Below, in pieces: positions 36,687 through 49,770 of a stretch of 64,000 nucleotides of DNA. Made by a program: the position numbers and the translations under genes. This DNA comes from Rhipicephalus microplus. Taxonomy: Eukaryota > Arthropoda > Arachnida > Ixodida > Ixodidae. Under the pieces are notes generated by a model. That model worked only from the letters and a program-made list of their open reading frames with translations, was not told the origin of the DNA and did no database searches. Numbering within the stretch: position 1 is the stretch's first letter; the number at the start of each line of letters is the position of its first letter. The stretch spans positions 84,549,317-84,613,316 of the forward strand of contig NC_134702.1 in assembly GCF_043290135.1 (NCBI RefSeq), given 5' to 3'.

Positions 36687-37089
36687 AATGAAATTAATAA
36701 ACATTACTACCTGGGGAGAAGAGAGTTTGCACCCCCTCACAGTAGACTAAACAGAGCACAAGCGGTCACACTTAGACAATTACAGACACAGTCTTATTAC
36801 TCACCGGCACAGGTAAAAGAATAGTACGATATAAAAGATATGGATGTTGTTTGCAAGGCATGTAAAAAAGAAGTATGCACGCTTGATCATATGCTCTGGG
36901 AATGTGGGTCGCTTGGCCGTGGCATTTCCCGGGAACGGTTTACAGGAATGATAAAGTCTCACGACCATATCCCCCAAGTCCTGGCTGTCCAGTACGCCCA
37001 TGACAGGGCTAGGACGCTTGACCTCCCAGTCCCAACGTGGGATTAGCCAGGCAGGTGGCTACACCCTGTACAAGACGTATAAATAAAGT

Positions 37090-37090
<1 letters not shown>
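36687..37090 (+). pseudogene. C-terminal part and 3' end of an I-type retrotransposon
   Basis: One frame reads INKHYYLGRREFAPPHSRLN, then RAQAVTLRQLQTQSYYSPAQ, a stop at 36822-36824, then VVCKACKKEVCTLDHMLWECG and the end LDLPVPTWD with its stop at 37044-37046. The C-x-x-C, LDH and W-E-C residues are the intact zinc segment. Only the single nonsense codon breaks the frame. AATAAA at 37082-37087 marks the 3' end. The next bases belong to the 148-bp core repeat of family G. Confidence 0.8.
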
Positions 37091-37770
<680 letters not shown>

Positions 37771-37775
37771 TGGTT

Positions 37776-40719
37776 GCATGAAAAGAATGTGTACTGCATG
37801 CCATAGCTGAGTAAGTTGAACATTAGAAGTACTTGTTGCTGGGCTAGTTCGTTCGTTAATCTGAGGGTACTACTTCTATACGCGTATAAAACACCACAAA
37901 AAACACACACAGTGAAAGAGGGTCTTTCTCTGTCTTTCTTCTTGTGGTATTTTTACGCGCCTATAAGTTCCCTTAGTAAAACTTAAACATTACAAATCCT
38001 TTAGATAAAGCTTAGTGGTTCTACTTCATTGTAAAGCTATAAACGTACTGCAGTGAGAGAAAAAACAAACACTATTAAGACATTCAACAAATTCTGGTTT
38101 GACGACTGGTTGTGTCGACATTCTGGAATTGTCCATTCCCAAAGTGGTCATGTCGTCAAGATAGAACAACATGGCTGTGAGTGGCCCACTGCATAGGCCT
38201 TGTCGTGCGTGACATGGGTAACCTAGCAATAAATATATATAGTACAGACTAGTTATAGTTGCCGTTTACGCTTAACTTTCACTCGTGTCAATCTTTTGCT
38301 ATTGCAACGCAAGCGTTTTTTTTCTTATCATATTATTCTTCTTGCTTGCCTACTTTTGTTGTCAGGAGGTCCCCCGGACAGCGTAGCGCTACCGGACATC
38401 CTTCCCCATATACTTATTCGCATGCTGTTTTCTTTTATTTTTTTTACTTGAGTCCTAATAAACTTGACTTGACAGCTCAATTCTATCGGCCTACGCTTCG
38501 GGGATTATAAATAACGCTGCGTGCTTAGACTGCGAGCACAATGGTTTCCGACTGACGTTAACACCTTTATATTAAAAAAACACAAAAAACGGGCCCAGTA
38601 AGGGCTTGCAACGTGGCTTTGGTTGGCAAAAAAGACCGACAGCATTCGTGCGACCAACCGAGCGGTGCAGGTGTAACGCGATTGGTCCCGTGAGCCGCTT
38701 TCACTCAGCCAAGGCATTGTTTCGTAAGCAATCAGCGAAGGTACCAACTCCACGCTCTCTCATCTCTCCTGTCACTCTCCCTAACACCCTTCTCTCCTCC
38801 TCTTCACGTTTTTTCTTACCCACGCCTCTGATTGATTTAAATTGTGCTAGCTCGACGCTCCAAAGAGCTGTGGTGAAATAAACTGCCTTTACACTTCCTT
38901 CTCAGCCAATCTCTCTCACCCATTCTTCTTTCCATCGAATGATCAATAACTGAGAGAAATCTGGTACTGTTGAGATGTCCGCGAACTTTGCTAGACAACA
39001 AAAAGTGCCGCGCCCGACAAAGTGAATTGGTTAGGCCAGCGACACTATAGCTTACCGTTCGCGGAGAACATGACAACCTTCCAAAAAGAAAAAAAAAAAT
39101 GGTACGAAACGGCAGCATTGCCTCGTCTATCTTTTCGCCTTCACAGCGCACACTATCGATCTGTGGTGACACGGTTCCCGTAGTACCGTAACGTGTTGGG
39201 TGGTCGAGTTCGCTGGCTGTTTAAAAGGGGTAGCTTGCTTTATTAATACATAGACGCCAGGGCCTTTTAAGGTTTGCTTTTACTACAGCTTGCAGGAGTA
39301 GAAGCTCGGGTGAGTGGTTCACGATTTGTGAGTTATGGTTCAAGCAAAGCAGCTATCCCATGTGCACCACGCAAACATAAGCAAAAAAAGAGGACAGAGT
39401 AGAAAAAGCAGCGCTACATTTCTATACTATTCCTTTGCAGTATTCGGGCGCTGTTCTACAGGCCTCTTTGATTTTACTATTCGAATCGGCCTGATCCCTA
39501 GACAGAAAGAAATAAACAAAAAACTTCTTTAAAGACACTGTAAGGTAAGCTATATTGATGCTTAACTGTTCAAATTAATACACCCGCTTCTGACAGCCGG
39601 GATTCGAGTTACAGGCACTTCAAGAAGTACCGCTTCTGTGAGCTCGAAATGTTCGTTAACGAGTTAGTGTCAGCTGTAACCTAGACACCGAGTCATGACG
39701 ATGTATACGCAAGCTTTTTGTAATTGTTTATTTTTGTATTTTCAGAAAGCGAGTCTATGTGGCACATATATGTCTGACTTTCGCATGTGATACGTCACGA
39801 CGAGTGCAAGGCAAAGAAATATAAAGAAAAAAAGATTCCTTGAAAAGGAATAAAGAACAAAAAAAGAAGAGTAAATGTCATGTGCCCGAAAAGAGAAAAT
39901 GCCGTAAGCAAGCAAAACGGCCAACAAGAATTTTCGCCATTAGCCTGACGAACAGTCTTGTTCAATCAACGATAGAAGAACGTGGGGGGAAAAAAAGTAA
40001 CACGCATTTGCTCGAGACAGCTTTATTTTTTATTTATTTTTTTGCAATCGCAGCGTTTCGAACATTCCTTGAGCGACAGCGTGCGTTCAATTTACTACTC
40101 GGCTTTGGCGTCTGCGCGTGTTTTTGTAGAGGCGCTGGGGGTGGGGGATAGTAAGCAGCACCCGCCAAAGTGGAAAACACCCGTGACACACACCAAGAAG
40201 ACGTAAAATGCGAAATATTGGAGGATATTGCTAACAAGAGTTAACCGTATGAGAGCCAGTACTTGTATAGCTGTGTTTATTTTTCTGTTTGTGGTCGAAA
40301 TTCACTTATTCCTGTGACTTTGATTACCCGACGAACTTTCATTAAAGCCCTCGACATCAGCAGGACCTGAGTTGTTTGCTGTCGCGTTTAAAGCACCATA
40401 TATGTTTTTTTTTTTTGGAAGGTGCCACTTTATTGTCATAGCTGTCGTAGCTATATTCACTTCGCAACTGTAAACAGCCACTCATATCTGTAGGATTAAT
40501 CAGTTACCCCCTCCCCTTTCTCAAACCGTCCGATAAAAGAGTAAAACTGTTTCAAATATATTCGTCTATTCGTTGGCTCTTCTTTTCGCTATAACCCTGA
40601 TTAATAGGTGCTCGTGACGTCAAAGTCTTAGCTGTCGGTCCAAATTCACTAGGTACAGCGAAATTTCATATGATGTGCTAATAAATGCTTCATATTGCTA
40701 TGAGTGAAAAGGAACAGAA
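37776..40719. other. No assignable feature
   Basis: Almost 3 kb without recognisable repeat or gene. A TTTAAAAGGGG word at 39221 with a CGG-GTGAGT donor-like site at 39307-39315 could be a promoter plus 5' exon, but nothing supports it further. Confidence 0.4.
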
Positions 40720-41885
40720 AACGGTAGATCCCATGTACCCGGGAATCGACGCTATACATGCGAAGCATGCGGAGGGAAGGTGACCGTGTTGCAATTTTTT
40801 TATTGAGTGACACGTCATGAAATTACGCTAAATATATGCACAAATGCTGCACGCAGAGACAAATGTTTAAGAGTTGCAGATGTTTGTATAACCAGTTGTT
40901 TGCATTTGCGCGACGATGCCAACTGGAACGTGCGTATTAGCAACACCAGAAGCTGATATGAAGCGCTGATGCTCGCGAGGATGCTAGTCCTGGACACTGC
41001 TACACAAATCAACTTCAGTGCATGGTAACTAACCACAATTGACATTAACCCGACTTGACAGCTGCATCAAAGGACTACGCATGCAATATTTATACAATTT
41101 GATAGGCAGCACTGGAACCACTGTTGACGTTTCACAAATATTAGTGTCTTTTTGAAAAGTAGTTCTGAGATCTAGGGTAAAATACTTCATTGCCACGCAG
41201 AATGCTCGGGTTTGATTCCAGCTGGGACGACATTTATTTTTGCATTAGTTGGGTCGATGCTAACGATGTCGGGTATTATTGAACGCTCGCGCTTTAAAAT
41301 TGCCCATTTGTGTTCTCGTCGTTCCTGGGTAGATACTAAGTGTCAATCACCTGTGGCACATACCCGCATACCAGTGGCACATACCCGCCCGTGGGCCCCG
41401 CCGCGGTGGTCTAGTGGCTAAGGTACTCGGCTGCTGACCCGCAGGTCATGGGTTCGATTCCCGGCTGCGGCGGCTGCATTTCCGATGGAGGCGGAAATGT
41501 TGTAGGCCCGTGTGCTCAGATTTGGGCGCACGTTAAAGAACCCCAGGTGGTCTAAATTTCCGGAGCCCTCCACTACGGCGTCTCTCATAATCATATGGTG
41601 GTTTTGGGACGTTAAACCCCACAAATCAATCAATCAATACCCGCCCGTGGGTGTGTTGCACTGCTGGCGGAAAGTGTTTGACGACGTACGCGACAGGATT
41701 GTGACATTATTCATGTCTTGATCAGCGCGTCATATTCGTCAAATCATGTTACCCTCCCATGCTGATTTTGGTTCACGCCAAGTTAAGGAGGTGACCACAA
41801 GAGCACCCAAACGTAAGCGGCTAGGTAGATAGACACGCTCAAAGTCGCCGAAGTTCGCCAAGAAATGCTTCGCATTTGAAACTTG
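40720..41885 (+). mobile_element. G-family element, variant without 148-bp cores, carrying a SINE
   Basis: The left end is GGTAGATCCC...GGGAATCGACG. The hairpin word CATGCGAAGCATG (40757-40769) has a 5-bp stem and GAA loop. The interior to 41380 and from 41637 matches 48360-49210 throughout, including a tRNA-Gly-like stretch with TTGCCACGCAGAATG at about 41190. A Ruka-like SINE lies inside. The GATA position holds only GGTAGATAGACA (about 41824-41835) before the tail and the hairpin AAATGCTTCGCATTT (41863-41877). Confidence 0.65.
41396..41636 (+). mobile_element. Ruka-like SINE, intact, with 15-bp target duplication
   Basis: The head CCCCGCCGCGGTGGTCTAGT, the box B region with GGGTTCGATTCCCGG (41450-41464), the full body and an AATCAATCAAT tail are all present. 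The 15-base repeat ATACCCGCCCGTGGG flanks it at 41381-41395 and 41637-41651. The paralogous empty site at 49029-49042 shows the repeat once. It is the best preserved copy in the window. Confidence 0.96.
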
Positions 41886-43089
41886 GCTGATTCCTTTTTT
41901 TCGAAATCAGTAAAACACGAAAGCGAAACGCGTCATCGCAGAGGTGGGGTGTGTTCCGATACTCACTGTAGACTGCTAAAATTGACAGCTATGTAGACGG
42001 CGGCCATAATAACTCTGATATTCATATTATCACGTAGCCGGCAAATGGACAGCTTTGAGAAGACCGCGTCGCAGACAAACGCGATGCAGTCTACTTTGCT
42101 GTCTAAACAAGATGGTGGCTCAGCGAACTGCTCGAGAAGCTCGGATATCGCCCGTGTTGTCGTCTGCACTCACGAATGCGCTTCTCCAGACGCTGACTGT
42201 GTGAAACGCAATTTTTTTTTTCAGATTTCAACACGAAACAAGCTGAAAAAATAACGATTCCATGTGTTTATTTTAGCTTTTTTTTCTCGACGCGAGGTGG
42301 CACCTCGTCACGTAAAAGCCGTCCAGATGTGTTCTACTTCTTCGACAACACGATCTCGATACTGTCTTCTAAGCTGTCTGCGTAGACTGTCTACGATGCT
42401 GTCTTAGAATTGCAACACAGCCGCAGTTGAGCGTTCATTGCGTATTGTATCGTCACAGGCCGAAGGAATGAATGTTTCAGCAACGAATCGCAATGTCACG
42501 CGAAAAACAGAAAGCAGCTCGAAACTTGCAGGGCACACCACAAGCGGAAATGAGCATACACAGTAAGAGGGCGGCCGAACAACTGTCACAGGCTCGACAC
42601 TTAAGGCACGCTGCTCAAACAGAAAGACACGCAAAATGAACGCAAAGGTATACACAGGACGAGCGTGAACAACTGTCAGAATTCTTACTTCTTCGCGTGT
42701 GAGCAGCGCGCTCCTTTTGTAAAGGCGGCCGCGGCCGCGAGCGAAATGACGTTCGTGCTCTGTTTAACTACTGTAACTTGAAAGTAAACTCGCGTTGAAA
42801 GCACAAAAAGTGCAATGCGCCTGGTTTCCGACATAAGCACACGTGCGAGTTAGCAACCATACCAGGGAGCATTTATACGCACCCTGACCAGGCCCTGAGG
42901 AGGCATGCGAGGTGGCGCGGCACGATGACATTTAGAGCGCGCGCCAGCCCAACATCTCGCTACTGATGACGAAAACGCAATGAAGTTGCCGAGCTTTGAG
43001 GACAGCCAACGGTACATAGTGCATATAAATGGCTCGCGTGCGAAGTCACTCGAAACATCAAACATAGACATACCAAAAGTATCACCAGG
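41886..43089. other. Mostly unassigned
   Basis: Bases 42045-42420 contain repeated CTGTCT / AGACAG words on both strands (for example 42060-42110 and 42360-42405), suggesting the arms of a small foldback repeat. No gene recognised. Confidence 0.35.
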
Positions 43090-43918
43090 TTGGAGAAAGC
43101 ACCTGAAGTTGACGCTCGCTTACTACATGGATGGGATGCACAAAGAAGCTTGACCAAGCGATGAAAGCGGCAGAAACGCAACAGCAAGCCCAAAGTGAAA
43201 ATAAAGAAATAACACAAGAGGCTGAAAAAAAATACGGTTCTGTGGATCATTAGAGGGAACAATAAAAACAGCGAAAACGTGGAGCTTCCTTAGGTGAATG
43301 ATCAGTCCACTGAAAACAAGACCAGAAGGCTAGAAGAACTTGGAGAAGTTACTTCACTCGTACCCAGGTACAAAAGACCACCTTCTCCCGGCAGTCCATA
43401 CCAAATGCTTCGGTGACAAAGCCTCGATACCTCCGTACCTAGTTGACTACAGGGGCCACCCCCACCCAGCAATGGATGAGCTCTCCACTGAAGCAGAAGT
43501 GGAAGAAACAATCGCCAGTAGAAACGGAACACAGTACAGTGACAGGGGCGGATGAATTATCAAATGACATGATCAGAAACATGAACGATGAATCTATAAC
43601 AGAACTCATGAACTTGATAAATGACCATTCGGTTACAGGAACGATACCACATCAATGGAAACACGCTATGTTATCATGATCTCGAAACCAATAAAAAAAT
43701 TGGCTTTGAAAAACCTTCGGCCCATTATATTTCTTACATCTTGTCAAGCAACTGTGTTCGAAAGATTGGTAAAAACTTGACTACAACGTCACCTTGAAAA
43801 AAATAACTTCATGTCTGACACCATGTTTGGCTTGAGGTCACATCTTTCAACGCAGAACATTCTTCTGCTTTTAAAAAGGGAAGTTTTAACCAACGCCCCT
43901 TGAAGCAACTTCAAAACA
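43090..43918 (+). pseudogene. Linker and N-terminal RT remnant of a non-LTR retrotransposon
   Basis: Bases 43443-43679 read ADELSNDMIRNMNDESITEL, then MNLINDHSVTGTIPHQWKHA, the approach to RT. After a frameshift come ISKPIKKLALKNLRPIIFLT, SCQATVFERLVKT, a stop, LEKNNFMSDTMFGLRSHLST and QNILLLLK. NLRPI and GLRSHLSTQ are RT motifs 0-2a landmarks. Upstream about 43220-43380 gives charged linker remnants. The catalytic boxes are absent because an F-family element starts at 43925. Confidence 0.75.
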
Positions 43919-43924
43919 TATCAC

Positions 43925-44110
43925 AGCATATCCACGAAGTGATTGAGGATGAGTGGGACCAAGCGTCCATCCGTCCGTCCGAAGGCACGGATGGATGGAC
44001 GCATGGACGGACAAAAAAACGGAAGGACGGACAGAAGCGTAGACGCATAAACAGACAGGCTGACAAACGGACGGATGCAAAGATGGATGGAAGCACGAAC
44101 CGACAGACAG

Positions 44111-44168
<58 letters not shown>

Positions 44169-44360
44169 GGGCGCAACGACAGACGGATGGACGGACGCAT
44201 GGATGGACAGACAGATGGATGGACGGACAGATGGACGGACGGATGGACGGGCGGATGGACGGACGAATGGACGGACGGATGGACGGAAGCACAAACGGGA
44301 GGGCGGCCGGACGGGTGGATGCTTTGCCCCACTCATCATCATTCACTTCGTGGATATGCT
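43925..44360. mobile_element. F-family foldback element with 53-bp inverted ends
   Basis: Bases 43925-43977 and 44308-44360 are inverted copies with six mismatches in 53, starting AGCATATCCACGAAGTGA. Both ends are therefore the family's right end, unlike the other copies, which have two different ends. Between them lies a GGAC/GACA array (about 43995-44305). GCGAAGC has become CCAAGCG and GCAAAGC at the two ends. The opposed long frames are products of the array. Confidence 0.72.
43995..44305. repeat. GGAC/GACA tandem array
   Basis: An outer part of GGACGGAT words surrounds a purer (GACA)n core at about 44102-44167. The repeat fills the loop between the inverted ends. Confidence 0.92.
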
Positions 44361-45149
44361 ATATGAAAACCACTGACGCTATCTAGTTATATTATTCCCA
44401 AGGACATATACACACAGCGCCATTTATTGAGCAACTCATAAACTAAGCAGTGACTACATACTACTTCGACGACTACAGAGGAGGCAATGACCCACAGCCT
44501 ACAGAGACTTGCCTCCCCCCCCCCCCCCCACCAAGGAAAAAATCACGTATGCTCGATTATCTAGAACAGAGGCCTCAAACTCGTGACCCGCGGTCTACAT
44601 GCGGGCTGCGGACAAATCACTAGCTGCTGGGCCCGCACATGACTGTCTTCGTCCTGTATTTAAAGAAAGACAAAGAACATTCTCGATAAATTCGCTCAGG
44701 AGCAATCTACATTGCTAAATGGCGTACGTTTTTACCACCCATTTTGATTGATAATGCTTTACTCGAGTAAGCTTTACACGCGATTGATCTCAACAATTTT
44801 TGTTTCGTGAGGCACCGCATGTGGTTGCATAAACATGAGACAAAAGCTCTGGGTCAAAATTGGCGTCCAGATCTTAGTGATTATGGTCATCAGTATCGGT
44901 GTGGTTCTCGAATACTGCTGATGTTAAATTCCTTTTATAAATGAGCCATGTACGGGATAAAAAGAAAGGCTGTCTGTGAAATGGCAACGTCAGCTGACAT
45001 CTGGTTGCTCTTTCTTTAAATGTGACTGCGGTCCGCACGCCGAGGTGAGTGTGAAAACTTTGGTTCAGTGTGACACTGCAATGCGTGTCATTTAGTCTGC
45101 TTGAAAGGCGAAATACATCAGTGATGCCAACTACTGTTCTTCATTTTGA
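44361..45149. other. No assignable feature; poly-C at 44514-44529
   Basis: Only a 16-base C run stands out. The interrupted LINE does not visibly resume on this side. Confidence 0.5.
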
Positions 45150-45366
45150 CGCGGTCTTATAACAATAATACCCTGGGTTTTACGTCCCAAAACCAAGATA
45201 CGATTGTGAGAGACGTTGCAGTGGAGAGCTCCGGAAATTTCTATCTGGTGTTCAATGCGCGCTGACATGGCACAGTACACGGGCGTCACGCGCCTCAACC
45301 ATTTCGCCTCCATCGAACCCGCGTCCTTTGGGTCAGCAGACGAGCAGCGTAGCCACTGTGCTGAGG
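45150..45366 (-). mobile_element. Ruka-like SINE, old copy
   Basis: In reverse it carries the GTTTTACGTCCCAAAACC block, GAGAGACG, GGAGAGCTCCGGAAATTTCT and the CATTTCGCCTCCATCGAA block. The tRNA head is worn to GTAGCCACTGTG. No duplication is visible. Confidence 0.72.
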
Positions 45367-45979
45367 TAAATATTTTAACGCGGTCTTTGTTCGCTCTATT
45401 ACGTGGAATGCATTTTCTTCTTTATTTATGGATTGTATTTGCATTTGCAGTTTAAAATCGGCACATCTTTTTAAAACCTATCGAAGACTGCCGTAATTTC
45501 TGTTCGATGCTGAACTACTGACCGACGCTGTTATGTCAATGAGCACGGATGGAAAGCAGTCATGACAATACTTAATGAAAACAAAACTGCTATTTGCAAA
45601 GCCACTAGACTACATAGCCGAATTCACCTAGTTATTAAGAATGTTTATACCCATAATGCAACAAGACAGGCTTGACAACACGGCAAGCTAAGCTACGCTC
45701 TACAATGAAAGAAAGAAAACAATGTGTGTAATATAACAGTCTGGCCAAGAAGATTCTGCACTTTATTCGTTCCAGTATACACTCATTTTGTTCGTATCCG
45801 TCACGTCGTCGACAGAGGCGGAAAGAGATGGACACACTTTAGATTGAAGGGTGATTCGTGTCTCCTGCCCAAGAAAGGTGTCGCGAGACCACTCAAAACT
45901 GATAAGCATGTATTAGAAAAACACTTTTAAAAAGCGTGAATAACGAAATGTCTTTTCGCGAAGCTTACAGCCCACTAAC
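45367..45979. other. No assignable feature
   Basis: AT-rich, nothing recognisable. Confidence 0.45.
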
Positions 45980-46151
45980 CTTGCCGTAGATGCGGCGCGC
46001 AAAAGTCATGTCGACACACCGTCGGAGCACCACCCCGTCGGCGCCCGGCCCTTGTGCCCAGGCGCCGGCACCGTTTTTTAACGAGCACGAGTGGGCCACG
46101 CGCATCGCCACTACGCATCACGTACGGGACACAATGAAGCCAGCCGGGTGA
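45980..46151. other. GC-rich island, possible exon on either strand (speculative)
   Basis: On the minus strand an ATG at 46105-46103 opens 42 codons ending at 45980, exactly before GTTAGTGGG, a good splice donor, in phase 0. Its peptide includes VVLRRCVDMTFARRIYGK. On the plus strand an ATG at 45990 opens 53 codons to the stop at 46149-46151, including NEHEWATRIATTHHVRDTMK. Both look protein-like, neither matches a family I know, and only one could be real. The GC content contrasts sharply with the flanks. Confidence 0.2.
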
Positions 46152-46959
46152 CGGGCGTGGTGCCTACAAGCTTCAGTAATTTGCCAAGCCCTCTAACACG
46201 GATCTAGGTAGTACAAGTTAGCGGACGCTCAGGCAGTCCCAATACCTTTTTCTCGAGTACAGAATTTGCAACGCAAGGGGCCTTCAATTGTTTGCAGACA
46301 CCAAGCTTGGTTGAGCAACCTCAGAGTCTATGGAACTGCCGGGTGCGTAAACATGCCTGCCAGTTCATTCTATCCCCCCTCTCACACTGTGACATGATTA
46401 ATCTTACCATGTCTCGCAATGAAGTCGAAGTCTGGTTCAGTTGGTACATGACGCTAAACCTTAAGCCAATGAAGAACACGGCCAAAGAGAGAAGTTGCAC
46501 AATGACTGAACTAGCACCTTTGTTTTGTTATTTGCTAGTTAAGTCATTGTGTGTCAACTCTTTTTTTTTGTCCACCATCTTCTGGACAGATTTATGGTTT
46601 AGGTTACTATGTCGCCCGCAGATAAAAGTGGCTTTCACGAAGACGTACTCTTCTTAAAATGGCAGACACCTCTGTTGTGACTCTTGCAACAGCGACAGAA
46701 CGATAGAAAACACAACGCGTTTCTTGTGACCATTCTGCGACCGAACGCAACGTTCTACACAGCGCGCTGACAAACCTAACGATGGACTTTTTTTTTTTCA
46801 AAAGAGTGGGTTCTCGAATCGGAGACCCACGCGCCAGCGGCTGGCAAGGCAACGCCTGCATTGGTATTGAGACTGTATATAAGATCGGCCAGCTTAAGCT
46901 GTCACTTATTGGCGCGTTGAACAAACCCACAGGCCCACATGTATCTTAATGGTACCTAC
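46152..46959. other. Unassigned; strong TATA-like site at 46873-46882
   Basis: GTATATAAGA at about 46873-46882 has an inverted CCAAT word (ATTGG) 15 bases upstream at 46860-46864. It could be a promoter of a gene or of an LTR. No coding sequence follows before the pyrimidine tract. Confidence 0.3.
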
Positions 46960-47225
46960 CCCTTCCTTCCTTCCTTCCTTCCTTCCTTCCTTCCTTCCTT
47001 CCTTCCTTCCTTCCTTCCTTCCTTCCTTCCTTCCTTCCTTCCTTCCTTTCTTTCTTTCTTTCTTCCTTCCTTCCTTTCTTCCTTCTCTTCTTCCTTCCTT
47101 CCTTCCTTCCTTCCTTCCTTCCTTCCTTCTCTTCTTCCTTCCTTCTCTTCTTTTCCTTCCTTTCTTCCTTTCTTCTTTCCTTCCTTCCTTTCTTTCTTTT
47201 TCTCTTTTTTTTCTTCCTTTTTTTC
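46960..47225. repeat. (TTCC)n and long polypyrimidine tract
   Basis: (CTTC)n of about 22 units at 46961-47048, then TTTC, TTCC and TTCTC variants to 47225, with hardly a purine in 265 bases. Confidence 0.95.
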
Positions 47226-47634
47226 CCAGTGTCGGTATTTGAAGCGGACGCGTGTACGGTTGACATTTCTGCCTTTCTTTTGTTTTCTTTCCCTGTCTCT
47301 GCCTACCTCAATATGTGTGACACCAATTTATTTTAAAAAGAAACGGCACTTCATTCGCACCTAGAGACGCCTAATTCAAGGTTACACAGCACAAATCGAC
47401 ATTCGGCAGTGCAACACAAACGTTTATTCGAAAATTCAAGTGCGAAAGAGTACGCGTCCGACACTTAAAAATGTAAGGCGTCGCACGCGTAAACAAATCT
47501 TGCATTGTTCAATAGGTTCGAGCATGCCTAAAATATCAGGCTTGATGCAAGCTATGCTAGTCTGCTAGAGCCACCCTTCAGCACATGTGTGTGTGGTGGG
47601 GGAGGGGGGGCGTGTCCAAATATACCAAGATAAT
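47226..47634. other. No assignable feature
   Basis: Nothing recognisable. Confidence 0.45.
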
Positions 47635-47815
47635 ATGGCGGTCTCTTCGGAAGATCTGCGGGTGCGGTTGTCGGCCGCGCTGCAAAGCTAGGAACTGACG
47701 TACTAACTTTGGGCCGTCCAGCGATCACTGGAGGCCGTGCGGGAGCACCAGCTCCAAGCGGCCATCTAGGCAGCCCCAGGGCCGGGCCTTCCATTCACCG
47801 AATGTTAAATAAAGT
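47635..47815 (+). pseudogene. 3' end of a non-LTR retrotransposon
   Basis: The frame from 47635 reads AVSSEDLRVRLSAALQS, stop, ELTY, stop, LWAVQRSLEAVREHQLQAAI, stop at 47767-47769. LWAVQR-x-x-EAVR is the terminal helix of tick I-type polyproteins. AATAAAGTT follows at 47808-47816. Two internal stops show decay. All upstream domains are lost. Confidence 0.6.
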
Positions 47816-48344
47816 TTTTTTACATCGTGCCGTCGCCACCTCTTTCACATTCAGCTCACTGTTTCGTAAAAAGTACACATAAAAGGAAAGCAGATGTGCA
47901 CCCATTCTGCTATACGCCCTTCCTATAGCCGAGCTCAATCACGGGCTTTTCACAGTCGTGTATTTAAAGCTAATCTGGTGCATAAATTAGGCTCGATCAA
48001 TTCAAACTTCTGAAATTTCGGTGGTGGGGCGTAGCAGAAGAGCTTGCAACGGTTGCAGAAGACCGGTCTCCATCTGCTGTAGTTAGTTCACTGGGCGAAG
48101 TTTCGATTTCTTTGAGAGCAAAAAAACCAATATTAATACTAAATCAAATGGAGCGAACGCACGGAAATTGTTCCAAATGAATAATTTGTCCTGCACATGT
48201 TGCGCTTTCACCGACGTCAATATGCACACTTCATAAGTCACCGATATGTCCTTCAACGCAGTGACATCGAAACTGACAATTTGATTTTCTTTGTTGTTTT
48301 TGTATTTAACATTGGCCGACTGTCCTTCCAGATTGCATATGCAT
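47816..48344. other. No assignable feature
   Basis: Nothing recognisable. Confidence 0.45.
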
Positions 48345-48349
48345 ATTGA

Positions 48350-49770
<1,421 letters not shown>

